Positions 15,793-23,611 of a stretch of 64,000 nucleotides of DNA are shown here, piece by piece (position 1 is the stretch's first letter; every line of letters begins with the position of its first letter). Under the pieces are notes generated by a model, which saw nothing but the letters and a program-made list of their open reading frames with translations, was not told the DNA's origin and did no database searches. The position numbers and the translations under genes were made by a program. Origin of the DNA: Streptomyces sp. Tu 3180 (GTDB lineage: Bacteria; Actinomycetota; Actinomycetes; Streptomycetales; Streptomycetaceae); assembly GCF_009852415.1 (NCBI RefSeq), contig NZ_WOXS01000002.1, forward strand, positions 5,930,001 to 5,994,000. Reading direction: 5' to 3'.

Positions 15793-15827
15793 CGGCGGGA
15801 GCGGTGACATCGGATCCGCTCCCGCCG
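15793..15827 (+). terminator. Hairpin between rpsB and tsf
   Basis: Two 12-base arms (15793-15804 and 15816-15827, CGGCGGGAGCGG and its complement) enclose an 11-base loop and are followed by two T. It probably reduces or ends transcription from rpsB into tsf, which would adjust the amount of EF-Ts relative to uS2. Confidence 0.75.
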
Positions 15828-15926
15828 TTCACCCGTAGGTCAGCGGCGAGTCGGACACCTGCTCTCAGGTAGGTCCCGACCCGCAGATCTTGGAACCTCC
15901 AGACTTCGAGAAAGACTCACAGACTC

Positions 15927-16763
15927 ATGGCGAACTACACCGCCGCCGACGTCAAGAAGCTCCGGGAGCTCACCGGCGCCGGCATGATGGACTGCAAGAA
16001 GGCGCTGGACGAGGCCGAGGGCAACGTCGAGAAGGCCGTCGAGGCGCTCCGCATCAAGGGCCAGAAGGGCGTCGCCAAGCGCGAGGGCCGCTCCGCCGAG
16101 AACGGCGCCGTGGTCTCGATCATCGCCGACGACAACTCCTCCGGTGTCCTGGTCGAGCTGAAGTGCGAGACGGACTTCGTCGCCAAGGGCGAGAAGTTCC
16201 AGGCCGTGGCCACCGCCATCGCCGAGCACGTCGCCAAGACCTCCCCGGCCGACATCGAGGCCCTGCTCGCCTCCGAGATCGAGGCCGGCAAGACCGTCCA
16301 GGCGTTCGTGGACGAGGCCAACGCCAACCTGGGCGAGAAGATCGTCCTGGACCGCTTCGCGCAGTTCACCGACGGCTACGTGACGGCGTACATGCACCGC
16401 ACCATGCCCGACCTGCCCCCGCAGATCGGTGTCCTGGTCGAGCTCGACAAGCCGAACGCCGAGATCGCCAAGGGCGTCGCCCAGCACATCGCCGCCTTCG
16501 CGCCGAAGTACCTCTCCAAGGAGGACGTGCCGGCCGAGGTCGTCGAGTCCGAGCGCCGCATCGCCGAGGAGACCACCCGCGCCGAGGGCAAGCCCGAGGC
16601 CGCGATCGCCAAGATCGTCGAGGGTCGTCTCAACGGCTTCTACAAGGACGCCACGCTGCTCGGTCAGCCCTACGCGCTGGACAACAAGAAGTCCGTCCAG
16701 AAGGTCCTGGACGAGGCCGGTGTCACCCTGAAGCGCTTCACGCGCATCAAGGTCGGCATCTGA
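15927..16763 (+). CDS. tsf: Elongation factor Ts
   Basis: EF-Ts exchanges GDP for GTP on EF-Tu during translation elongation. The 278-residue protein begins with a UBA-like domain, MANYTAADVKKLRELTGAGMMDCKKAL, whose TGAGMMDCKKAL motif contacts EF-Tu. The dimerisation/core domain follows, including YMHRT and a HIAAF segment. The length is normal for the family. It lies downstream of rpsB as in almost all bacteria. A distinct terminator-like hairpin at 16866-16916 follows, so it probably does not share a full transcript with pyrH. Confidence 0.98.
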   Translation: MANYTAADVKKLRELTGAGMMDCKKALDEAEGNVEKAVEALRIKGQKGVAKREGRSAENGAVVSIIADDNSSGVLVELKCETDFVAKGEKFQAVATAIAEHVAKTSPADIEALLASEIEAGKTVQAFVDEANANLGEKIVLDRFAQFTDGYVTAYMHRTMPDLPPQIGVLVELDKPNAEIAKGVAQHIAAFAPKYLSKEDVPAEVVESERRIAEETTRAEGKPEAAIAKIVEGRLNGFYKDATLLGQPYALDNKKSVQKVLDEAGVTLKRFTRIKVGI

Positions 16764-16807
16764 GTCCGTACCGCGACGGGCGCGCGACCCCGATAGGGTC
16801 GACAGCA

Positions 16808-16850
16808 GTCGTCCGGGTACGCGGTCACGCACGCGCGCGTGCCGGACGAC
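16808..16850 (+). repeat. Inverted repeat in tsf-pyrH gap
   Basis: The nine-base arms GTCGTCCGG (16808-16816) and CCGGACGAC (16842-16850) flank a 25-base G+C-rich loop. It precedes the stronger terminator at 16866 and could be part of a double stop signal or of an RNA leader. Confidence 0.5.
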
Positions 16851-16865
16851 AGCAGATCTGACGAG

Positions 16866-16916
16866 GAGGCCATTGCCGCATGGGATGCGAAACACGCCCC
16901 ACCGGCAATGGCCTTC
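16866..16916 (+). terminator. tsf terminator
   Basis: The arms AGGCCATTGCCG (16867-16878) and CGGCAATGGCCT (16903-16914) pair over 12 bases around a 24-base loop. They are followed by TCTTCGTATG. This is the clearest intrinsic terminator between tsf and pyrH. Confidence 0.75.
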
Positions 16917-16954
16917 TTCGTATGTGCAACACGTGAAAGAGGCGGGATCCGACG

Positions 16955-17713
16955 ATGACCACCAAGGCTGAGAAGAGCGACGACGGCAAAGTACGCGGCC
17001 GGTTTCTGCTGAAGCTGTCCGGAGAGGCCTTCTCCGGAGGCGGGGGCCTGGGCGTCGATCCCGACGTGGTGCACGCCATCGCGCGCGAGATCGCGGCCGT
17101 CGTGCGTGACGGCGCGCAGATCGCGATCGTCATCGGCGGCGGCAACTTCTTCCGCGGCGCGGAGCTCCAGGTGCGCGGCATGGACCGGGCCCGCTCGGAC
17201 TACATGGGCATGCTCGGCACCGTGATGAACTGCCTCGCCCTCCAGGACTTCCTGGAGAAGGAGGGCGTCGACTGCCGCGTGCAGACCGCCATCACCATGG
17301 GGCAGGTCGCCGAGCCCTACATCCCGCTGCGCGCCGTGCGGCACCTGGAGAAGGGCCGCGTGGTCATCTTCGGCGCCGGTATGGGCATGCCGTACTTCTC
17401 CACCGACACCACCGCGGCCCAGCGCGCCCTCGAGATCGACGCCGAGGCGCTGCTGATGGGCAAGAACGGCGTGGACGGGGTGTACGACTCCGACCCGAAG
17501 ACCAATCCCGACGCGGTGAAGTTCGACCACCTCGGCTACGGCGAGGTCATCACCCGGGAACTCAAGGTCGCCGACGCCACGGCCGTCACGCTGTGCCGGG
17601 ACAACAAGCTCCCGATCGTCGTCTTCGAGCTCCTGGCGGAGGGCAATATCGCGCGCGCCGTCAAGGGTGAGAAGATCGGCACGCTTGTGGGTGACCAAGT
17701 CAGCCAGGGCTGA
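16955..17713 (+). CDS. pyrH: UMP kinase
   Basis: PyrH phosphorylates UMP to UDP in pyrimidine nucleotide synthesis. It is a hexameric bacterial enzyme unrelated to eukaryotic UMP/CMP kinases. The 252-residue protein has the amino-acid-kinase fold: FLLKLSGEAFSGG at the N terminus (phosphate loop), GGGNFFRG, and the late LLMGKNGVDGVYDSDPKTNP. The start ATG 16955 is preceded by GAGGCGGG. It is followed by a 129-base gap and frr, the usual pyrH-frr order, and both support growth functions. Feedback by UTP and GTP is known for the family. Confidence 0.98.
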   Translation: MTTKAEKSDDGKVRGRFLLKLSGEAFSGGGGLGVDPDVVHAIAREIAAVVRDGAQIAIVIGGGNFFRGAELQVRGMDRARSDYMGMLGTVMNCLALQDFLEKEGVDCRVQTAITMGQVAEPYIPLRAVRHLEKGRVVIFGAGMGMPYFSTDTTAAQRALEIDAEALLMGKNGVDGVYDSDPKTNPDAVKFDHLGYGEVITRELKVADATAVTLCRDNKLPIVVFELLAEGNIARAVKGEKIGTLVGDQVSQG

Positions 17714-17842
17714 TGACCCTGACCGGGGGATGGACATTGTCCCGCCGGTCGGGAACCGTGCAGGAAGAAGACGCGACGCAGCCGGCCGCCGCCCCGACGG
17801 GGAACCGCAGCCGGGCCTACTCAAGACACGCAGGAGCAAGTG

Positions 17843-18400
17843 GTGATCGAAGAGACCCTCCTCGAGGCCGAGGAGAAGATGGAGAAGGCCGTCGTGGTCG
17901 CCAAGGAGGACTTCGCCGCGATCCGCACCGGCCGTGCGCACCCGGCGATGTTCAACAAGATCGTGGCCGACTACTACGGCGCGCCGACGCCGATCAACCA
18001 GCTGGCCTCGTTCTCCGTGCCCGAGCCGCGCATGGCCGTGGTGACGCCGTTCGACAAGAGCGCGCTGCGCAACATCGAGCAGGCGATCCGCGACTCCGAC
18101 CTGGGCGTCAACCCGAGCAACGACGGCAACATCATCCGGGTGGTGTTCCCCGAGCTGACCGAGGAGCGCCGCCGCGAGTACATCAAGGTGGCCAAGGGCA
18201 AGGGTGAGGACGCCAAGGTCTCCATCCGCTCCGTGCGCCGCAAGGCCAAGGACGCCATCGACAAGCTGATCAAGGACGGCGAGGTCGGCGAGGACGAGGG
18301 CCGCCGTGCGGAGAAGGAGCTCGACGACACCACCGCGAAGTACGTCGCCCAGGTGGACGAGCTCCTGAAGCACAAGGAAGCGGAGCTGCTCGAGGTCTGA
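17843..18400 (+). CDS. frr: Ribosome recycling factor
   Basis: Frr splits the post-termination ribosome together with EF-G so the subunits can be reused. The 185-residue protein is of normal length and has the conserved sequences RTGRAHPAMFNKI, YYGAPTPINQLA and the C-terminal KAKDAIDKLIKDG. There are two adjacent GTG codons. I chose the second (17843) because AGGAG at 17832-17836 is better spaced and it gives the family's usual N terminus (IEETLLEAEEKM). The stop codon overlaps the cdsA start (TGATG), so cdsA is translationally coupled. Confidence 0.97.
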   Translation: MIEETLLEAEEKMEKAVVVAKEDFAAIRTGRAHPAMFNKIVADYYGAPTPINQLASFSVPEPRMAVVTPFDKSALRNIEQAIRDSDLGVNPSNDGNIIRVVFPELTEERRREYIKVAKGKGEDAKVSIRSVRRKAKDAIDKLIKDGEVGEDEGRRAEKELDDTTAKYVAQVDELLKHKEAELLEV

Positions 18401-19524
18401 TGAACGACTCTTCCTGGGGGACGCCGCAGACCGGGTACTGGGGGCCGTCCGACCACGGGCCTGGCCGGGGGGCTGCCCCGGCGGGTCCGGCGTACGATGC
18501 GCACAACCCACAGCAGACTCGCCCCATGCCCATCGTGCCCGACGTACCCGAACACGGCGGAGACCAGGATGCGGAACGGGGGGCCGCTCGGCCGAGCGGC
18601 CCCCCGTTCCGCAACGAGCCGACGCGGGCCCGCCCCCACCCGGGGGAGGTGCCGCAGAATCCGGAGCCCATGCACGACGCCCCGCAGCCGGCGCCCGCCC
18701 CGCAGAAGAAGAGCGCGGGGCGCGACCTGAGCGCCGCGATAGGCGTCGGCGTCGGACTCGGCGCGGTGATCGTCGCGTCGCTGTTCGTCGTCAAGGCCGT
18801 CTTCGTCGGCGTGATCGCCGTCGCCGTCGTGGTGGGCCTGTGGGAACTGACCAAGCGGCTCGAGGAGCGCAAGGGCATCAAGGCGCCCCTCGTGCCGCTC
18901 GCGCTCGGCGGCGCGGCCATGGTCGTCGCCGGGTACGCCCGGGGAGCCGAGGGCGCGTGGGTCGCCATGGCGCTCACCGCCCTGGCGGTGCTGGTGTGGC
19001 GCATGGCGGCGCCGCCCGAGGGCTACCTCAAGGACGTCACGGCGGGTCTCTTCGCGGCGTTCTACGTGCCGTTCCTGGCGACCTTCGTCGCGCTGATGCT
19101 GACGGCGGACGACGGCGCGTGGCGGGTCCTGACCTTCCTGCTGCTGACGGTCGTCAGCGACACCGGCGCCTACGCCGTCGGCTGGCGCTTCGGCAAGCAC
19201 AAGCTCGCCCCGCGGATCAGCCCCGGCAAGACCCGCGAGGGCCTGCTCGGCGCCGTCGCCTTCTCGATGGCGGGGGGCGCGCTGTGCATGCAGTTCCTGA
19301 TCGAGGGCGGCGTCTGGTGGCAGGGCCTGCTGCTCGGCCTCGCGGTCGCGGCCAGCGCCACGCTCGGCGACCTGGGCGAGTCCATGATCAAGCGCGACCT
19401 GGGCATCAAGGACATGGGCACCCTGCTGCCCGGCCACGGCGGCATCATGGACCGGCTGGACTCCCTGCTGCCGACGGCACCGGTGGTGTGGCTGCTCCTC
19501 GTGCTCTTCGTGGGATCCGGCTGA
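18400..19524 (+). CDS. cdsA: Phosphatidate cytidylyltransferase
   Basis: CdsA makes CDP-diacylglycerol from phosphatidic acid and CTP, the branch point for all membrane phospholipids. The 374-residue protein has a long Pro/Gly/Arg-rich cytoplasmic N-terminal region (about 1-105), then eight or so membrane segments. The family signature lies near the C terminus: LGDLGESMIKRDLGIKDMG followed by HGGIMDRLDSL. The N-terminal region is not needed for catalysis in other bacteria and is variable. Here it contains residues encoded by a 44-base perfect palindrome (18570-18613), which reads DAERGAARPSGPPFR without breaking the frame. Start codon overlap with frr indicates coupling. Confidence 0.96.
   Translation: MNDSSWGTPQTGYWGPSDHGPGRGAAPAGPAYDAHNPQQTRPMPIVPDVPEHGGDQDAERGAARPSGPPFRNEPTRARPHPGEVPQNPEPMHDAPQPAPAPQKKSAGRDLSAAIGVGVGLGAVIVASLFVVKAVFVGVIAVAVVVGLWELTKRLEERKGIKAPLVPLALGGAAMVVAGYARGAEGAWVAMALTALAVLVWRMAAPPEGYLKDVTAGLFAAFYVPFLATFVALMLTADDGAWRVLTFLLLTVVSDTGAYAVGWRFGKHKLAPRISPGKTREGLLGAVAFSMAGGALCMQFLIEGGVWWQGLLLGLAVAASATLGDLGESMIKRDLGIKDMGTLLPGHGGIMDRLDSLLPTAPVVWLLLVLFVGSG
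18570..18613. repeat. 44-bp perfect palindrome inside cdsA
   Basis: The arms 18570-18591 and 18592-18613 are perfect reverse complements with no spacer. Every one of the 22 pairs matches; the flanking pair (18569/18614) does not. It lies in the codons for the disordered N-terminal part of CdsA and keeps the frame open. In RNA it would form a very stable hairpin like the intergenic terminators in this window, but here inside a coding sequence. Confidence 0.9.
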
Positions 19525-19611
19525 ACAACCGTCCCGATCCCCTGCTGACCCGCCCCTTCCGGCCATATGATCACCGCACGTGATCGATGCGTACGGGAGG
19601 GGCGGGGCTGT

Positions 19612-20280
19612 ATGTGGGGGCGTAGGCGTGCCGGACGCGAGCGGGACGAGAACCTGGAGACGATCGAGCGCACTCTGGACTCGACCGACGAGACCCATGT
19701 GGCGCTGATGGACCTGGCCACCGCCATGGCGGAGGAGGTCGAGGCCGTCCAGGCGCTGCTCGGCGGGCGGGACGGCGTGCCCGTCGACGCCGTCCGCCGG
19801 CAGCTGGACTCGGCCGTCTCGACCCTCGGCGACCTGCAGGAGGTGGCCCGGCAGTACCTGGAGAACCGGGGGCGCGCGGTCGCCGAGCTGGGCAACGGCG
19901 TCGACGCGGTGCTGCCCTGGCTGGAGGTGCTGGTGGAGCAGGCCAGGGGCATGGCGGAAGCGGGGGAGGAGCTCGTCGGCGCCACGGAGTCCCTCGTCTC
20001 CCTCAGGGAGCGGATCGAGAACCTGCGCGCGGAGCTGGTCCCCCTGCGCGAGCGCCTGCACGCCGCCGTGCGCGCGGCGCGGGGCGAACTGCACGCCGCG
20101 CAGGGCGCGGGCGGCTGGTACGGCTGGCAGGCGGACCTCGCGGCCCTCGGCGACCGGCTGACCGCCCTGGAGGAGGGCCGGGTGATCCCGACGCCCGAGC
20201 ACAAGGTCAGCGACCACTACCGCGACCTCGAGCGCGATGTGGCCGCGCTGCGCGACACGATGGCTCAGGCCGCCCGCTGA
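19612..20280 (+). CDS. Coiled-coil protein of unknown function
   Basis: I do not recognise this 222-residue protein. After a short basic start (MWGRRRAGRERD) it is almost entirely helical, with many Glu, Leu, Ala and Arg in heptad-like spacing. Examples are DLQEVARQYLENRGRAVAEL and LRERIENLRAELVPLRERLHAAV. It has no signal peptide or membrane segment. It may be a structural or scaffolding protein. A -10-like TATGAT at 19566-19571 precedes the start, and GGGAGG (19595-19600) lies 11 bases before the ATG at 19612. It is separate from cdsA by 87 bases and ends at a bidirectional terminator. Confidence 0.75.
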   Translation: MWGRRRAGRERDENLETIERTLDSTDETHVALMDLATAMAEEVEAVQALLGGRDGVPVDAVRRQLDSAVSTLGDLQEVARQYLENRGRAVAELGNGVDAVLPWLEVLVEQARGMAEAGEELVGATESLVSLRERIENLRAELVPLRERLHAAVRAARGELHAAQGAGGWYGWQADLAALGDRLTALEEGRVIPTPEHKVSDHYRDLERDVAALRDTMAQAAR

Positions 20281-20395
20281 CCCCGGGGCCCGCCGGGCCG
20301 GGCGGGGTCGTCCACGGGCGGTGAGGCCTTCACCGCGCGTCTGCGGCACCGGCAGGGCCATGCCCCAGCCCGGAGGACCGGCGGGCAAGAGACGA

Positions 20396-20442
20396 GAACA
20401 GGCCCCCTGCCTGCGCATCCAGCGCGGACAGGGGGCCTGTTC
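20396..20442. terminator. Bidirectional terminator
   Basis: Arms GAACAGGCCCCCTG (20396-20409) and CAGGGGGCCTGTTC (20429-20442) pair over 14 bases with a 19-base loop. It lies between the end of the coiled-coil gene (+) and the end of the small membrane protein gene (-), so it probably serves both. Confidence 0.8.
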
Positions 20443-20511
20443 GGTGGTGCCGGGCCGTCTCCGGGCCGTCGGACTCGCGCAGCCGCGCCTCTTCTCCGCG
20501 GCCGGGCCGCC

Positions 20512-20667
20512 TCAACGTCGTGGGGGGAACTTCCAACCGTTCTGGCGCAGCTTGTAGAGGACGAACACTCCGCAGAGCGCCCACACGCCCAAGAAGGCCC
20601 ACTTGAACCACGGGGGGCCTTCCCAGCGCTCCGCCAGTTGAACCGATGCCGCGTAGTAAGAGGTCAT
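20512..20667 (-). CDS. Small single-pass membrane protein
   Basis: This 51-residue protein is short enough to be easily missed. It reads MTSYYAASVQLAERWEGPPW, then a hydrophobic helix FKWAFLGVWALCGVFVLY (about 21-38), then a basic tail KLRQNGWKFPPRR. The open frame continues upstream, but the upstream residues are Arg/Gly-rich and not protein-like. The ATG at 20667 has only AGGGA close before it. The amphipathic start, helix and basic end suggest an inner-membrane protein with its C terminus inside. Function unknown. A terminator lies just beyond its stop codon. Confidence 0.65.
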   Translation of the reverse strand: MTSYYAASVQLAERWEGPPWFKWAFLGVWALCGVFVLYKLRQNGWKFPPRR

Positions 20668-20832
20668 TCCCTGCGCGTGCCCGGCCGCACGGACAGGAAC
20701 ACGCGATCGGCAGCCCGCACTGCTCCGCCTCGTACCCGGCTCCCGAGTGAGGGGCGGCCAGCCGCACCGGGTGCGCCGGCGCGCCCGGCGATTCGAGGTG
20801 CCGAGCACCGTCGACCCAGGCGGAGCCGAGCA

Positions 20833-20955
20833 GACGAGGTCCTCGTCGACGTCGAGATCTGCGCCCAGGACCGCAAGACCATCGAGGAGTTCGAGGCCGC
20901 CGTCGCCTCCTACGACGAGGTCGTGTCGGTGGCCGCAGGTCACGGCCGCCCGTGA
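20833..20955 (+). pseudogene. Remnant of an Lrp/AsnC-type gene
   Basis: About 40 residues in this frame read like the C-terminal ligand-binding domain of an Lrp/AsnC regulator: DEVLVDVEICAQDRKTIEEF followed by EAAVASYDEVVSV. The usual beta strand followed by FEAAV and a PEVV-type turn is recognisable. No DNA-binding domain precedes it; upstream in the same frame is Arg/Pro-rich noise. I read it as the decayed end of a former gene. A short functional peptide is possible but less likely. The rest of 20668-21183 shows no gene. Confidence 0.5.
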
Positions 20956-21183
20956 TCAGTTGTGGCTGCTGAGGAGCGAGGAGCCGGGGGCGATTCCCCG
21001 TGGCCGGGACCGGCCCCCGGTCGCACCCGTGCGGCTCCGGTGACGAGAAGCGGCGCGGTCGCTGTGCGCTGCGGTCCGTTGTGGCTGAGTCCTGGGCCGT
21101 CCGAGGCCGCCCAGCGGTGACCGGTGGCGACCGCTGACGACAGCCGCAGGTCACCCGAGTGGATCTGCGACACTGGTAGCACC

Positions 21184-22290
21184 ATGCCCAAGCCCGGAGA
21201 ACTCATTTTCGTCGCGCCGCGCGGAGCCAAGAAGCCGCCGCGGCACCTTGCCGATCTCACGCCCGCCGAGCGCAAGGAGGCGGTCGCAGCGGTCGGTGAG
21301 AAGCCGTTCCGTGCCAAGCAGCTCTCGCAGCACTACTTCGCGCGGTACGCGCACGACCCGGAGCAGTGGACCGACATCCCGGCCGGTTCCCGCGGCAAGC
21401 TCCAGGAGGCGCTGCTCCCCGAGCTGATGACGGTCGTGCGGCACCTGTCGACCGACCAGGGCACCACCCGCAAGACGCTGTGGAAGCTGTTCGACGGGAC
21501 GCTCGTCGAGTCGGTGCTCATGCGCTACCCGGACCGGGTGACGATGTGCATCAGCTCCCAGGCGGGCTGCGGCATGAACTGCCCGTTCTGCGCCACCGGG
21601 CAGGCCGGACTGGACCGGAACCTGTCCACCGCGGAGATCGTGCACCAGATCGTGGACGGCATGCGGGCGCTCAGGGACGGGGAGGTCCCCGGCGGTCCCG
21701 CACGGCTGTCCAACATCGTGTTCATGGGCATGGGCGAGCCGCTCGCCAACTACAACCGGGTCGTGGGGGCCGTCCGCCGCCTCACCGATCCCGAGCCGGA
21801 CGGGCTCGGTCTGTCGCAGCGCGGGATCACGGTGTCCACGGTCGGCCTCGTCCCGGCCATCCACCGGTTCTCCGACGAGGGCTTCAAGTGCCGCCTCGCC
21901 ATCTCGCTGCACGCCCCCGACGACGAGCTGCGCGACACCCTCGTCCCCGTGAACACGCGGTGGAAGGTGCGCGAGGTGCTCGACGCCGGGTTCGAGTACG
22001 CGGCCAAGTCCGGCCGGCGGCTGTCCATCGAGTACGCGCTCATCCGGGACATCAACGACCAGGCCTGGCGCGGTGACCGGCTCGGCCGGCTGCTCAAGGG
22101 CCGGCCCGTGCACGTCAACCTCATCCCGCTCAACCCCACGCCCGGCTCCAAGTGGACCGCCTCGCGGCCCGAGGACGAGAAGGCGTTCGTGGAGGCGATC
22201 GCCGCGCACGGTGTGCCGGTGACGATCCGGGACACCCGTGGTCAGGAGATCGACGGGGCCTGTGGTCAGCTGGCCGCGAGCGAGCGGTAA
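21184..22290 (+). CDS. rlmN: 23S rRNA/tRNA adenine-C2 methyltransferase RlmN
   Basis: RlmN is a radical SAM enzyme that methylates C2 of A2503 in 23S rRNA and of A37 in some tRNAs, tuning decoding accuracy and affecting sensitivity to peptidyl-transferase drugs. The 368-residue protein has the radical SAM cysteines C129, C133 and C136 (CGMNCPFC). Its catalytic C-terminal cysteine is probably C360 in EIDGACGQ. GxGEPL appears as MGMGEPLANYN. The start ATG 21184 is reached within 10 bases of a possible -10 (GACACT, 21169-21174), so a leaderless message is possible. No ribosome binding site is obvious. Confidence 0.96.
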   Translation: MPKPGELIFVAPRGAKKPPRHLADLTPAERKEAVAAVGEKPFRAKQLSQHYFARYAHDPEQWTDIPAGSRGKLQEALLPELMTVVRHLSTDQGTTRKTLWKLFDGTLVESVLMRYPDRVTMCISSQAGCGMNCPFCATGQAGLDRNLSTAEIVHQIVDGMRALRDGEVPGGPARLSNIVFMGMGEPLANYNRVVGAVRRLTDPEPDGLGLSQRGITVSTVGLVPAIHRFSDEGFKCRLAISLHAPDDELRDTLVPVNTRWKVREVLDAGFEYAAKSGRRLSIEYALIRDINDQAWRGDRLGRLLKGRPVHVNLIPLNPTPGSKWTASRPEDEKAFVEAIAAHGVPVTIRDTRGQEIDGACGQLAASER

Positions 22291-22349
22291 CCTGACCGGC
22301 GCAGGAACAACCGCACACCGAACACCAGACACGTACATCTTCATATTCC

Positions 22350-22432
22350 GACAGGGGAGCGCCACAGCGCTGAGAGTGCGGCACCGGCCGCAGACCCTCC
22401 GAACCTGGCCCAGGTCATTCTGGGTAGGGAGA
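22350..22432 (+). promoter_or_regulatory. TPP (THI-box) riboswitch
   Basis: The conserved thiamine pyrophosphate riboswitch core is clear: GGGGAGC, then CTGAGAGTGCG (22370-22380), CAGACCCTCCGAACCTG (22391-22407) and the closing GTCATTCTGGGTAGGGA. Thiamine pyrophosphate binding would turn down the thiBPQ transporter genes that follow. Confidence 0.95.
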
Positions 22433-22457
22433 TCGGTCATCACTCGAGCTGTTGCGT

Positions 22458-22492
22458 CCTGCCCGGGACACCTGTGAGGGGTCCCGGGCAGG
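22458..22492 (+). terminator. Hairpin after TPP riboswitch (expression platform)
   Basis: Arms CCTGCCCGGGAC (22458-22469) and GTCCCGGGCAGG (22481-22492) form a 12-pair stem with an 11-base loop. It lies between the riboswitch and the thiB ribosome binding site (AGGAGGAA at 22517-22524). It is the likely terminator governed by the riboswitch. Confidence 0.7.
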
Positions 22493-22528
22493 GCCGCGTC
22501 TCTTCCTGGTCACTCCAGGAGGAATCCA

Positions 22529-23611
22529 GTGGGCATCACCAAGAAGGTCACGGCCCTGGCCGTCGGGCTGGGGCTGGTCACGCTGTCCGCGTGCGGGGCG
22601 TCCGGCGGCGACGACCAGGGCGGCGGCGGGTCGAAGACCGTGACCCTCGTCAGCCACAACTCGTGGGCCGCGTCCGAGGACGTCGTCGCCGCCTTCGAGA
22701 AGCAGTCCGGCTACCGGGTCAAGGTCCTGGAGGACGGCGACGCCGGGCAGGCCGTCAACAAGGCGATCCTGACCAAGGACAACCCCCAGGGCGACGTCCT
22801 CTTCGGCGTCGACAACACCCTGCTGTCCCGCGCCCTCGACAACGGGCTGTTCCAGCCGTACGAGGCGAAGGGCTCCGACCTGATCCTTCCCGAGTACCGC
22901 GCCGACGAGGGCAAGCACCGGGTCACGCCCGTCGACACCGGTGACGTCTGCGTCAACTACGACAAGGAGTGGTTCGACGAGCACGGGCTGACCCCGCCGA
23001 AGACCTTCGACGACCTGGTCGAGCCCGAGTACAAGGACCTCCTCGTCACCGAGAACGCCTCCACCTCCTCACCCGGCCTCGGCTTCCTGCTCGGCACCGC
23101 CGCGCGGTACGGGGACGAGGGCTGGCAGGACTACTGGAAGAAGCTCGAGGCCAACGGCGTGAAGGTGGTCGACGGCTGGGAGCAGGCCTACAACGAGGAG
23201 TTCTCCGGCTCGGCCGGCGGCAAGAAGGCCAGGGCCGAACGGCCGCTGGTGGTGTCCTACGCCTCCTCGCCGCCCGCCGAGGTGATCTACGCCGACCCGA
23301 AGCCGGAGACCGCGCCCACCGGCGTCGCGGAGGGCACCTGCTTCCGCCAGGTCGAGTACGCCGGGCTGCTGAGCAACGCGAAGAACCCCGAGGGCGGCAA
23401 GGCGCTGCTCGACTTCCTGATCAGCAAGCGGTTCCAGGACGACATGCCGCTCAACATGTTCGTCTACCCGGTGCGCGAGGGCGCCGAGGTGCCCGAGGAG
23501 TTCGCGAAGTTCGGGCCGCAGGCGAAGGACCCGGAGACCATGGACCCGGCGAAGATCGCCGACAACCGTGACCAGTGGGTCAAGTCGTGGACCTCGCTCG
23601 TACTGAGGTGA
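22529..23611 (+). CDS. thiB: Thiamine-binding lipoprotein of ABC transporter
   Basis: ThiB captures thiamine, TMP or TPP outside the membrane and delivers it to ThiPQ. The 360-residue precursor has a lipoprotein signal with lipobox LSAC at 19-22, so the mature protein is anchored at Cys22. The mature part matches iron/thiamine-type solute-binding proteins: VTLVSHNSWAASEDVVAAFEKQSG and DTGDVCVNYDKEWF. The GTG start has a strong AGGAGGAA ribosome binding site. The TPP riboswitch upstream makes the substrate assignment firm. It overlaps the thiP start region and forms an operon with thiP and thiQ. Confidence 0.95.
   Translation: MGITKKVTALAVGLGLVTLSACGASGGDDQGGGGSKTVTLVSHNSWAASEDVVAAFEKQSGYRVKVLEDGDAGQAVNKAILTKDNPQGDVLFGVDNTLLSRALDNGLFQPYEAKGSDLILPEYRADEGKHRVTPVDTGDVCVNYDKEWFDEHGLTPPKTFDDLVEPEYKDLLVTENASTSSPGLGFLLGTAARYGDEGWQDYWKKLEANGVKVVDGWEQAYNEEFSGSAGGKKARAERPLVVSYASSPPAEVIYADPKPETAPTGVAEGTCFRQVEYAGLLSNAKNPEGGKALLDFLISKRFQDDMPLNMFVYPVREGAEVPEEFAKFGPQAKDPETMDPAKIADNRDQWVKSWTSLVLR

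Noticed and set aside
20281..21183. Integrated element between the coiled-coil gene and rlmN
   Set aside because: Only a small membrane protein and an AsnC-like remnant are found. There is no integrase and no direct repeats that I could see.
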